A stretch of 64,000 nucleotides of DNA from Corallococcus macrosporus DSM 14697. GTDB lineage: Bacteria; Myxococcota; Myxococcia; Myxococcales; Myxococcaceae. Position 1 is the stretch's first letter. Each line of letters opens with the position of its first letter. A program made the position numbers and the translations under genes. The stretch spans positions 8,652,001 through 8,716,000 of the forward strand of contig NZ_CP022203.1 of NCBI RefSeq assembly GCF_002305895.1, in the 5' to 3' direction. Below the pieces are notes generated by a model. It saw only the letters and a program-made list of their open reading frames with translations, was not told the origin of the DNA and did not search any database. Below, in pieces: positions 25,724-35,023 of the stretch.

Positions 25724-25843
25724 GAGTGCATTCGAACCCATGGCAACTGCAAGACACAGGGATGGACGGGGCGCTGCTACTCGTGCTTCCAATACTGCGA
25801 GGGGCAACATGAATGGCCCATCAATAGGTGCCGCCCTCAATAA
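25724..25843 (+). pseudogene. 3' fragment of a small Cys-rich protein gene
   Basis: The frame ending at the TAA of 25841-25843 has a 39-residue tail with six Cys in the pattern C-x6-C-x8-C-x2-C-x3-C-x10-C, plus Trp and Pro in GQHEWP. Such order is unlikely by chance in a shadow frame. Further upstream the frame runs into the degenerate CRISPR repeat and loses any protein-like character, and there is no good start. I read it as the end of a broken gene. Function unknown. Confidence 0.4.
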
Positions 25844-25858
25844 TGGGGGGACTCGCAC

Positions 25859-26242
25859 ATGACCAACGAACCCGACTGGGATCCGATTCGCTCACTTGCT
25901 CGCCGCGTGCTTCGAGAGGGCGAGCCGTTCGTACTCAGCTCGGACGTGCGCGACCTCTTGAAGCGCACCGCCCCGGAAGTAGGCATCAGCGACGCCGATG
26001 CGGCGAGCGCTCTCTCGACGGAAACAGGGGCGCTCGAACTCCTGCGTGAGTGCTCGCGACGCATCCGGGAGGGCTCTAGCAGGCTCGTGAACGCGCTCCA
26101 TTGAATGTACAAGCACAAGGAAGCTGGCGACTTCGACAGCGCTCGGCTGGAGATGCGCGACGTGCTGGCGGTGGAGGTTGTTCCCCTGTACCGCGAGACG
26201 GCACAAGGCCAGCTCGACAGCCTGAAAGGCGCGCGGCAATGA
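25859..26242 (+). pseudogene. DUSAM-domain protein, split by an in-frame TGA
   Basis: The DUSAM domain (TIGR02267) is a family of about 120 residues abundant in Myxococcus, of unknown function. Residues 6-81 show its first part (DWDPIRSLARRVLREGEPF to IREGSSRLVNALH), and after a TGA at 26102-26104 the same frame continues from an ATG with MYKHKEAGDFDSARLEMRD to VVPLYRETAQGQLD and a natural stop at 26240-26242. As I recall the family, intact members read ALHRMY at this point, so a CGA-to-TGA change would explain the break. The second piece starts with its own ATG and could in principle be made separately. The gene follows the Cys-rich fragment by 15 bp. Confidence 0.8.
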
Positions 26243-26531
26243 CGGAGGGGCGCGACTGACGCCGCGCCTCGCCGAGTTCAGTGCAGTCGCCACATGCGCA
26301 AGACGGCGCAGGCTCGAATCGCGGAGCGGCCCTGCCGCACGCAGCGTCCGTTCGGGCCACCAGACGCACTCCAGGGACGCGGCCAGCGTCCGTGCCAAGT
26401 ACAGCGCCCCGCAGTGTCCGCGCACCACGCCGGACTCTCGGGGAACTCGCTGCCCGTGGCTATGGTCACTGTTTCGTCCACGACCTCGAAGAAGGAGACG
26501 CTCCAAGCATCCCTCCTGATGCCCGCCGGGG
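26243..26531. other. Trailer-side flank of the CRISPR array, no supported gene
   Basis: 289 bp between the DUSAM remnant and the first repeat. No ORF with a family signature was seen on either strand, and no further repeat copies. Confidence 0.5.
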
Positions 26532-29500
26532 GTGCTCAACGCCTTCCGGCATCACGGCGAGCGGGACATGAGTTTCAGCGCACCGACTGGCGCGCAGGGA
26601 ACGTGCTCAACGCCTTCCGGCATCACGGCGAGCAGGACCACGTGCTGATGGGGGAGCGCAGCGCGCGCCAGTTCCAGGTGCTCAACGCCTTCCGGCATCA
26701 CGGCGAGCGGGACGGTGGGATGCCCGTGGCAAAGAAGGTGCATCAGACGGCGTGCTCAACGCCTTCCGGCATCACGGCGAGCGGGACCACGCTGTCGAAC
26801 GTCGCCAACACCGTCAACACGTGCTCAACGCCTTCCGGCATCACGGCGAGCGGGACGAGGCGTCGGTTTGCGTAGCGCGCCCGAGCTCGACGTGCTCAAC
26901 GCCTTCCGGCATCACGGCGAGCGGGACTGCGCTTCGGCCTCTCGGTAGGCCCGGAGGGCGGCGGGTGCTCAACGCCTTCCGGCATCACGGCGAGCGGGAC
27001 CCTCTACGACGTCCAAGGGACGCAGGGGCAGGAGTAGTGCTCAACGCCTTCCGGCATCACGGCGAGCGGGACTGGTGTGGCACTTGATGGACTATGTGAA
27101 AGAGCCTGTGCTCAACGCCTTCCGGCATCACGGCGAGCGGGACGTGGCCGCCCGCGCCTGTACTGCCACGACTGCGGACGTCTCGTGCTCAACGCCTTCC
27201 GGCATCACGGCGAGCGGGACCCGCCGCCCGCGCGAGGCGAATAGGTGCGGACGTGTGCTCAACGCCTTCCGGCATCACGGCGAGCGGGACACAAGAGACG
27301 AGGGTACGCGAACAGGAGTAAGTCCGTGCTCAACGCCTTCCGGCATCACGGCGAGCGGGACACTTCTGGGCACCATGGTCGCCTGGGGGCTCGACAAGTG
27401 CTCAACGCCTTCCGGCATCACGGCGAGCGGAACGAATCTCCCCGAGGTGGGCGTGGCGCGCGAGCGCGTGTGCTCAACGCCTTCCGGCATCACGGCGAGC
27501 GGGACTGAAAAAGGCCTTCCGTCACCCCAACCCCGATTTCTAGTGCTCAACGCCTTCCGGCATCACGGCGAGCGGGACTCGGAGGCATCCGTCTTCCCAG
27601 CCGTGTGGTGGAGAATGTGCTCAACGCCTTCCGGCATCACGGCGAGCGGGACTTGAACCCCCCATCACCTCCAAGCAGCTGGACCAGGAGTGCTCAACGC
27701 CTTCCGGCATCACGGCGAGCGGGACTGCCAGGTACGCCCAGGCGTCGTCCGACATCAAGTGCTCAACGCCTTCCGGCATCACGGCGAGCGGGACTTCGCA
27801 CAGAGGCCTCGGGCACGCGCGGGGCCAGGAGTGCTCAACGCCTTCCGGCATCACGGCGAGCGGGACACCCGGGTGCCACGTCATGACAACGTGGCGGCGG
27901 GAGTGTGCTCAACGCCTTCCGGCATCACGGCGAGCGGGACCAGCATCCGCAGCACCTTCTCCCAGCGCTGGCGCTGTGCTCAACGCCTTCCGGCATCACG
28001 GCGAGCGGGACCACGTACAACGAAGAGATTGGGGACTCGCTCAAGACAGGTGCTCAACGCCTTCCGGCATCACGGCGAGCGGGACTTCTTCATCCATGCC
28101 TGGTACGACTTCGCTTCGACGTGTGCTCAACGCCTTCCGGCATCACGGCGAGCGGGACCGCGGACCTCCAGAGGGCCCTCCGGGCGAACCCCGCGTGCTC
28201 AACGCCTTCCGGCATCACGGCGAGCGGGACGACTGGGCCTGCCGGTGCAAATCGGCCAGGGCGGACGGTGCTCAACGCCTTCCGGCATCACGGCGAGCGG
28301 GACTGGCAGAACCCGACGGTGACGAAGGCGGACGTGGAGTGCTCAACGCCTTCCGGCATCACGGCGAGCGGGACGCGTCGATGTCCTGCTGCCCATCCCG
28401 GATGAACAGGTGCTCAACACCTTCCGGCATCACGGCGAGCGGGACAAACCGAAATGCCGATTCAGACTTCCGTTGCCGACGTGTGCTCAACGCCTTCCGG
28501 CATCACGGCGAGCGGGACGGCGGGTGAAGTCCGGGCCGTTGTCCACCTGCAGGTGCTCAACGCCTTCCGGCATCACGGCGAGCGGGACACGCCGCACCTG
28601 TGACGGTGACAGTCTGCGCTGCCTCGTGCTCAACGCCTTCCGGCATCACGGCGAGCGGGACTCTCCAGCAGGACACGCATGGCGACATCTGGGGGTGCTC
28701 AACGCCTTCCGGCATCACGGCGAGCGGGACGCCAGAGCAGTTGTAGCCGCTCGACTCCGTGGAGACGATTACGGGTGCTCAACGCCTTCCTGCATCACGG
28801 CGAGCGGGACTTCCGTCTTTTCGATTCGTTCAAGTTCGGCGTCCAGTGCTCAACGCCTTCCGGCATCACGGCGAGCGGGACGTGCCCTCCACGTCGTAGC
28901 CCTCGGCCTCGGCGGTGCTCAACGCCTTCCGGCATCACGGCGAGCGGGACCGGCGATGGGGCCGCCCAATGGGAGGCAGTCATGGAGTGCTCAACGCCTT
29001 CCGGCATCACGGCGAGCGGGACTCTGCTCGCTGCGCCGGTCATCCGGAGGCGATTCCGTGCTCAACGCCTTCCGGCATCACGGCGAGCGGGACACCTTCT
29101 AGGACCTCCAGCCATGACCGACGACAACCCCTTGTGCTCAACGCCTTCCGGCATCACGGCGAGCGGGACATCGAACGGGCGGAGAGCTTGACCACCGCCC
29201 GCGTGCTCAACGCCTTCCGGCATCACGGCGAGCGGGACGCAGCGACTACGACGGACGCCAGCCCCGTTGAAAGGCCAGGTGCTCAACGCCTTCCGGCATC
29301 ACGGCGAGCGGGACTCTTCGCACCGAAGGGCAAGGGCAGGCCCAGAGTGTGCTCAACGCCTTCCGGCATCACGGCGAGCGGGACCCAGGACACGGTGGCC
29401 GGCATCGTCTTCCTTGGCAACGCGTGCTCAACGCCTTCCGGCATCACGGCGAGCGGGACCACTTCGGGGGCGGAGGGCTGGGCCTTGAGCGGCGGGTGCT

Positions 29501-31018
29501 CAACGCCTTCCGGCATCACGGCGAGCGGGACACGCCCGCCGAACACAAGATGGCGGAGGTCTTCAGGTGCTCAACGCCTTCCGGCATCACGGCGAGCGGG
29601 ACAGACTTGCGGCAGCCCGGACAAGTCGAGCGGCTGCCCGTGCTCAACGCCTTCCGGCATCACGGCGAGCGGGACATGTCCCGGATTTCCCAGAAGTGAG
29701 CCATGATGTGTGCTCAACGCCTTCCGGCATCACGGCGAGCGGGACTGGCCCTGTTGACCCGCCCCGCCGCCTACCGCCTGTGCTCAACGCCTTCCGGCAT
29801 CACGGCGAGCGGGACAAGGGCGCCTGTCTGACGCTGGTGGGCCTGCTGCGTGCTCAACGCCTTCCGGCATCACGGCGAGCGGGACGGCAAACCCATCCGT
29901 ACTCGTCGAGCTAAGCGGTGCTCAACGCCTTCCGGCATCACGGCGAGCGGGACGTACGGCTGGCATGGGCCTCAACCTGTCGAGGGCCGAGTGCTCAACG
30001 CCTTCCGGCATCACGGCGAGCGGGACGAATCCGAGAGGACGCGCCGAACATCGAGTCGTTGTGCTCAACGCCTTCCGGCATCACGGCGAGCGGGACTGGG
30101 AGGCGCTACGCGGGCTGGACGTCCGTCCGGTGCTCAACGCCTTCCGGCATCACGGCGAGCGGGACAAGGGCGCGAGGGAGGGCAACGAGGACAGGCGCGG
30201 GGTGCTCAACGCCTTCCGGCATCACGGCGAGCGGGACTCGCTGGGCGCGTGGCGCGTTCGACTCGCGGGTTTCGTGCTCAACGCCTTCCGGCATCACGGC
30301 GAGCGGGACTGGTAGGCGCGTCGCCGGTTGAGGCGCTGATGTCGTGCTCAACGCCTTCCGGCATCACGGCGAGCGGGACGGCTACGCTGGGACGCCGTGC
30401 GCGCCCGCTGGGGGTGCTCAACGCCTTCCGGCATCACGGCGAGCGGGACAACGAACTCAAGATGCCTGGGCATGGAGTCATGTATAGTGCTCAACGCCTT
30501 CCGGCATCACGGCGAGCGGGACTTGGTGTCATCGCTGATGATGACCTCGTCGCGCTTGTGCTCAACGCCTTCCGGCATCACGGCGAGCGGGACGCAGAGA
30601 CGGCTCTAGACATCGGTCGCGGCGAGACGTGCTCAACGCCTTCCGGCATCACGGCGAGCGGGACTCGCGAGCGTGGTCCCTGGGCTGTCTGGATGGAAAG
30701 TGCTCAACGCCTTCCGGCATCACGGCGAGCGGGACCGGGCCTGGGCGCACGTCGAGGCAGACACGCCGCTGTGCTCAACGCCTTCCGGCATCACGGCGAG
30801 CGGGACCTCCGTGGCGGGCGGAGCGTTGTCCGCTCGCGAGGGTGCTCAACGCCTTCCGGCATCACGGCGAGCGGGACCGGTGCCCTCAGTGGACGGCAGC
30901 GCCCATGTTGTAGTGCTCAACGCCTTCCGGCATCACGGCGAGCGGGACTGCCTGCGGCGCACGGGGCGTTTGCGGCGGGGAGGTGCTCAACGCCTTCCGG
31001 CATCACGGCGAGCGGGAC
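26532..31018 (-). CRISPR. CRISPR array, 63 repeats of 36 bp and 62 spacers
   Basis: I counted 63 copies of a 36-bp repeat, read on the plus strand as GTGCTCAACGCCTTCC... ending ...CGGCGAGCGGGAC, with spacers of 32-44 nt, mostly 33-38. Only four copies differ, each by one base: those starting at 26603, 27398, 28410 and 28775. All lie in the left half, while the 31 copies from 28846 on are identical, as expected if new units are added at the right. The transcript is probably from the minus strand: read that way the repeat can fold GAUGCC-GGAA-GGCGUU, a 6-bp stem (with G-U pairs) closed by a GNRA loop; the plus-strand form has two A-C mismatches in the same stem. The AT-richer flank and the Cmr operon are also on the right. 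No cas1, cas2 or cas6 is adjacent. Confidence 0.98.
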
Positions 31019-31412
31019 AGCCCCTCGAAATCTTCCAATCATTCCAATGGGTTACAAGCCCCTTTTCAAGCACCTCCCCCACCTTCCTCCAGGTTGGCTG
31101 CTCCAGACCCTACCCAGAATCGCCAACCCACTGAAATCACCATGCTTTTCATCGATCATGCACCTATTCACCTGTCAAAGAGCCTCAACCCCATGAACTC
31201 ACAGGGGATTTCGCCTGTTCCGCCGTGAGGAGCCGCCGCCACGGCGAGGTGCTTGAATGTCCCCCACCCCACACCTCCCCCCGACTGCACGTGCCCCGAC
31301 AACGTAGCAAGGCCGCTGCCACGCCAGCGTCATGTGCGACACGGCCGCGCAGCCCCCGCCGTCCGCTCCCTCGGAGAAGTCACCTTGAAGGAGGTGAACA
31401 GAGGCGGCGCGC
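31019..31412 (-). promoter_or_regulatory. Putative CRISPR leader
   Basis: About 390 bp between cmr6 and the last repeat. The first 200 bp (31019-31220) are clearly richer in A and T than the surroundings and hold no supported ORF, which fits a leader with the promoter for the array on the minus strand. The rest returns to high GC. Confidence 0.65.
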
Positions 31413-32483
31413 CTACGCCTCCATCATCCGGGCAATCAACGCGTCCCGCCACGGCCCGAACTTCCGGTGCTTCGGGACCAGGTGCCGCAGCGCGGCCGCG
31501 CACACCTCGCGCGCGTCCGGCGCCAGTCGCGACAGCCGCGGCAACCACTCACGTTCGAAGTCCTCCAAGATTTGCCGCTTGGGCATCTCCTCATCGTCGC
31601 GCCGCGCCGCCGCCCACGCACGGAACGCATCCAACTCAGGCGAGCCCCGCACCGGGCGCCGGGGCCTCCGCGAGTCGAACTCGTCCACCCGGACCAACCG
31701 GCCATACCCCGCGGCCGTCTTGCCGCCCACGCCCCAGTGTCGCAGCGCCTCATCCAACCGCCGCGCGGCCCACGCCAGGAGCGCCTCCGCGTCCGGGGCC
31801 TGCTCCCGCGCGGGCGCCAGGCTCAGCGCCACGAGGAAGCGCCCCCCCGGGCGCACCGTCAGAAACGACACGGGGTTGGGCGCGTCATGGTCGCTCGGCC
31901 ACTCCGCCTCCCCGCCGTACCACGCCTTCTGGTGGACGGTGAGCACGTCCCGGGACAGGAACCCGGAGGCGCCCGGCACCCACTGCGCGTCATGGAAGAT
32001 GACCTCGCCGGCCTGGGCCCGCGCGCCCGCGTCCCCCGGCACGCCGAAGAGCCTGCGCCGCGCCTGCGCCGCGCCGTCCCCCAGCACCGCGCGCAGATAC
32101 CCGGCGAGCACGCCTTTCAGGGAGGACCCCGGCACCACGGGCACGCCCCACGTATGGTGCAGCGTCAACCCCACGCCCGTGGGCGACGCGTGGCCATGCC
32201 CCACCAGCAGCCGGCTCTCCGCGCGCGCCTGGAAGGTCACCGCGTGGGACTGCCGGAGCGAGTCCTCCCACCGCCTGTAGGCGCTGGAATACCCCTCCGG
32301 CTCCGCGTGCGCCTCCAGGCCGGACAGCCAGTCCTCCCACTTCGAGCCAGGCTCATGCGCCTTCACCGGCGCGTACCGCTCGTACACGAGCCCCGCGTGC
32401 GCGGTCTCCCCGGGCTTCGTCCCCACGAGGTGGCGCAGGGCGGCGCGCATCGTCTCCTCGGGGCGTCTCGCCGCCTCACCCAT
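31413..32483 (-). CDS. cmr6: Cmr6, type III-B RAMP subunit
   Basis: 356-residue Cmr6, which sits at the 3' end of the crRNA in the Cmr complex. The RAMP core starts near residue 78 with FQARAESRLLVGHGHASPTG, followed by the typical VPVVPGSSLKGVLAGYLRA and, near residue 155, LFGVPGDAGARAQAGEVIFHDA. A Gly-rich GVGGKTAAGYGRL loop lies near residue 255. The C-terminal 100 residues are helical and charged. It overlaps cmr5 by 8 nt and is the last gene of the operon, 394 bp upstream of the CRISPR array on the same strand. Confidence 0.92.
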   Translation of the reverse strand: MGEAARRPEETMRAALRHLVGTKPGETAHAGLVYERYAPVKAHEPGSKWEDWLSGLEAHAEPEGYSSAYRRWEDSLRQSHAVTFQARAESRLLVGHGHASPTGVGLTLHHTWGVPVVPGSSLKGVLAGYLRAVLGDGAAQARRRLFGVPGDAGARAQAGEVIFHDAQWVPGASGFLSRDVLTVHQKAWYGGEAEWPSDHDAPNPVSFLTVRPGGRFLVALSLAPAREQAPDAEALLAWAARRLDEALRHWGVGGKTAAGYGRLVRVDEFDSRRPRRPVRGSPELDAFRAWAAARRDDEEMPKRQILEDFEREWLPRLSRLAPDAREVCAAALRHLVPKHRKFGPWRDALIARMMEA

Positions 32484-32868
32484 GGCTGGACGCCTCCGCC
32501 GGGAAGGTGGACTGCACCGCGCGGCGGAACCACACCAGCAGCCGGAGCGCTTCGCGCGTGGCCAGCATGTACGCCTCCAGCTTCAGGTTGCGCACCGCCT
32601 CGGGCAGTTCTTCGCCGCGCAGCCCCGGCTTCGACAGGACCTGGGCCAGGCACACGGCCAGGTCCTCCAGCAGCCGGTCCGTGGCCGGGGTGCGCTCCCG
32701 CTCCAGGAAGGAGAGCGCCGCGGCCAGGCCGTCGCGCAGCACCGCCGCGCCCAGGCCGTTCACCCGGGGCTTGTACTCCGCGCACAGCCTGGGGTGCCGG
32801 TCACGCACTTCGCGGACCCGCGCGTAGACCTCCAGCGCGCGCCGCTGCTCCCGCGTCTGTCCCGTCAT
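32476..32868 (-). CDS. cmr5: Cmr5, type III-B small subunit
   Basis: 130-residue, mostly helical protein in the position of Cmr5, the small subunit that lines the target RNA channel beside Cmr4. The family start is seen in REQRRALEVYARVREVRD and the later AAVLRDGLAAALSFLERE helix; LVWFRRAVQSTFPAE closes the protein. Its ATG overlaps the cmr4 stop (ATGA) and its end overlaps cmr6 by 8 nt, so it is made in fixed ratio with its neighbours. The call relies on position and helical pattern, since Cmr5 has few fixed residues. Confidence 0.85.
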   Translation of the reverse strand: MTGQTREQRRALEVYARVREVRDRHPRLCAEYKPRVNGLGAAVLRDGLAAALSFLERERTPATDRLLEDLAVCLAQVLSKPGLRGEELPEAVRNLKLEAYMLATREALRLLVWFRRAVQSTFPAEASSHG

Positions 32869-33809
32869 CGGGCACCTCCCACGACGGACGGGCGCCAGGC
32901 CGACAGCCGGCACCGGCCGCGCCCCACGGTGGCCTTTCCTCCCAGTTGAAGCACCGCGCCCTCGCCTCCCAGCGCCTCGCCCAGCACCTCGTCCGGCGTC
33001 AGCTTGCGCGGCGCCGCGTTGAAGGTGCCCGTGGCGCCCAGCACGCCCACCAGCAACGTCTCCGCCGGCAGGCTCTCCTCCGTCCAGAGATGTCCGTCGG
33101 CGGCGGTGCCCGTGTCCGGCTCGATGCTCACGCGCGTGTCCACCTGCGTGGCCGTCTCCCAGAGGAAGGACATCGTCTCGTCGTCGACCAGGACCAGCCG
33201 CCGCGTCAGCAGCTCGCGCTCCGCGTCCGGGAGCAGCCCGGCCAGGCCCTGGGCCCAGGTGGCCAGGGCCGTGTCCGGCTCTTGTGCGACGGGCAGGTCC
33301 AGGTCCTCCAGGTACACGGCGGCCGCCGAGCCCTCCGCGGAGTACACAACCAGACTGCCCTTCAGCGAGGCCACCTGTGCGCGGCGCCCCTCCAGCGGCG
33401 CCACCACGGGCCACGCCTCCGCCAGCGCGCCCAGGTCCCGCCGGGCCAGCGCGAGCAGCAGGGGCGAGGTCACCAGCGCGAAGGTGCCCACGAAGCTGCG
33501 CACCGGGAGCGCGAGCAGCCGCGCGTCGCCCACCACCAGCGCGCCCGCGTAGTCCCCCGGCTCGTCGCCCTCGACGCCCGGCTTCTTCCGTCGAGGGCCA
33601 AAGACGGCGTCGTGCAGGCCGCTCGCGCTCCCGGACTCCTCGCGAGGCCGCCGCAGCTCGCGCAGCACGCCCTTGAGCGACGAGCCGGGGACGATGGGGA
33701 TGCCCGTGGCCTTCTGCCGCGCCAGGGGGAGGTCGATGACGCCCACGCTCTGCCCGGTGCCGACGTGCAGCGGCGACAGCGCGTGGAGAAGATAGGGTCG
33801 GCACTCCAT
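32865..33809 (-). CDS. cmr4: Cmr4, backbone and target-RNA nuclease subunit
   Basis: 314-residue Cmr4, the repeated backbone subunit that also cuts the bound target RNA. The N-terminus reads LLHALSPLHVGTGQSVGVIDLP, and Asp26 falls exactly where the catalytic Asp of Cmr4 is found in Pyrococcus. The IPIVPGSSLKGVLRELRR segment follows, then the Gly-rich end GGKATVGRGRCRL. The ATG at 33809 lies 2 bp after the cmr3 stop; longer upstream frames lie within cmr3. With the catalytic Asp kept, cleavage of target RNA at regular intervals is expected. Confidence 0.93.
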   Translation of the reverse strand: MECRPYLLHALSPLHVGTGQSVGVIDLPLARQKATGIPIVPGSSLKGVLRELRRPREESGSASGLHDAVFGPRRKKPGVEGDEPGDYAGALVVGDARLLALPVRSFVGTFALVTSPLLLALARRDLGALAEAWPVVAPLEGRRAQVASLKGSLVVYSAEGSAAAVYLEDLDLPVAQEPDTALATWAQGLAGLLPDAERELLTRRLVLVDDETMSFLWETATQVDTRVSIEPDTGTAADGHLWTEESLPAETLLVGVLGATGTFNAAPRKLTPDEVLGEALGGEGAVLQLGGKATVGRGRCRLSAWRPSVVGGAR

Positions 33810-33811
33810 GG

Positions 33812-35023
33812 TCAGGCTCCTTGTCCGTGAGGAAGGGGCGGTTGCCACACGCCGGGCAGCACCTGCCCCAGCGCCTCCGCGTGGCCGCCGCCCCAGGAGG
33901 CCAGCCACAGCGCGCGCAGCTCGTCGGCGGTGAAGTCCTCGCCGCAGTGCTTCTCGAAGAAATAGACGGCGCCCGCGGGCACCCACCGCCGCGTGGGCCG
34001 GGGCCGCCGCCGCACCATGTCCCAACCGGACACGTCCAGCGGCCGGGGCACCAGCGCGGCCCGCAGCACCACGGGCGCGGCCAGCCCTGGCAGCCGGCCC
34101 ACGTAGCGTGGCGGCGTCCCGGACTCGAGTTCGAGTCCGTCCGGCAGCCAGCCACGTCGGAACTCCGCGGGCGTGGCCAGCACCAGGCGCAGGCCCCGCG
34201 TCGTCTGGGCCAGCCCCTCCGGCATGGCGAACAGGTCCGCGTCCAGCCGCTCCACGTCCGTCAGGCGGCGCCGCCCGCCCAGGCCCACGGGCCCGCGTGG
34301 CGGTCCGTCCGCCAGTTCCGGCCATGCGCAGGCCACGCCGAGCGCCCACTCCTCCACCAAGAGTCGGCCCGCCTCCCGGCGCTGGGCACGCAGCCACTCC
34401 ACCACCTCGCGGGAGTGGAGCATCGAGTCCTGCGCCGCCTGCGTCGCCACGTCGATGGCCAGGTGGATGTCCGTGCGCCGTGACGGCGCCTCCGGCGCTG
34501 GCGTGAGCAGGTCAGGCGCTCCGCGCAGCCACGCCATCATCCGGGGCTCCGGCCAGAACAGGGGCGGAGCCAGCGGCTTGCCACCCTCCTCCCGGCGGGG
34601 ATGCCAGAGCGCCTCACGCGCCGCGTCCTCGTCGGGCCCCAGGGTCGCGGCGCCGCCTGGCCGGGGTTGCAGCGAGACCACGCGCTCCTCTCCGTTCGCG
34701 TCGAGCACGCGCACCGCGTCCGCGGGCACGGGCCACATGCGGTGGTCCCGCGTGAAGGATGGCTCGCCCAGCCCGCGGCGCAGCGCGATGAAGCGCTGGA
34801 GCGCCACCCGCTCGGAGTCACGCTCCCACCTGTCAGGGGACAGGGTGATGCCCTCAGCCGCCATGACGTCATGGCCCCACGCGGCGCGCAGGGCGCCGCG
34901 CACGGTGGTGGGTAACGGCCACGGCAGCGAGTGGCCGCGCCCCACCTCCGAGGTGTACCAACCCCGGCCGTCCTTTGCCGACAGCCCGTCACGCGGCAGC
35001 AGCGCGAAGCGTGCGTCATTCAT
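33812..35023 (-). CDS. cmr3: Cmr3, type III-B Cas5-like subunit
   Basis: 403-residue Cmr3, the Cas5-like RAMP protein that holds the 5' tag of the crRNA together with Cas10. Typical features are the early FALLPRDGLSAKDGRGWYTS and SLPWPLPTTVRGALRAAWG, the latter matching the PxTxxGxLR pattern of the family, followed by long acidic and Pro-rich loops. The start at 35023 overlaps the end of cmr2 by 8 nt, and cmr4 begins 2 bp after its stop. Nothing abnormal in length. Confidence 0.92.
   Translation of the reverse strand: MNDARFALLPRDGLSAKDGRGWYTSEVGRGHSLPWPLPTTVRGALRAAWGHDVMAAEGITLSPDRWERDSERVALQRFIALRRGLGEPSFTRDHRMWPVPADAVRVLDANGEERVVSLQPRPGGAATLGPDEDAAREALWHPRREEGGKPLAPPLFWPEPRMMAWLRGAPDLLTPAPEAPSRRTDIHLAIDVATQAAQDSMLHSREVVEWLRAQRREAGRLLVEEWALGVACAWPELADGPPRGPVGLGGRRRLTDVERLDADLFAMPEGLAQTTRGLRLVLATPAEFRRGWLPDGLELESGTPPRYVGRLPGLAAPVVLRAALVPRPLDVSGWDMVRRRPRPTRRWVPAGAVYFFEKHCGEDFTADELRALWLASWGGGHAEALGQVLPGVWQPPLPHGQGA

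Noticed and set aside
26532-31018. Long open frames across the CRISPR array on both strands
   Set aside because: They are translations of the repeat (for example NAFRHHGERD and PLAVMPEGVEH) and spacers; no gene starts or families are present.
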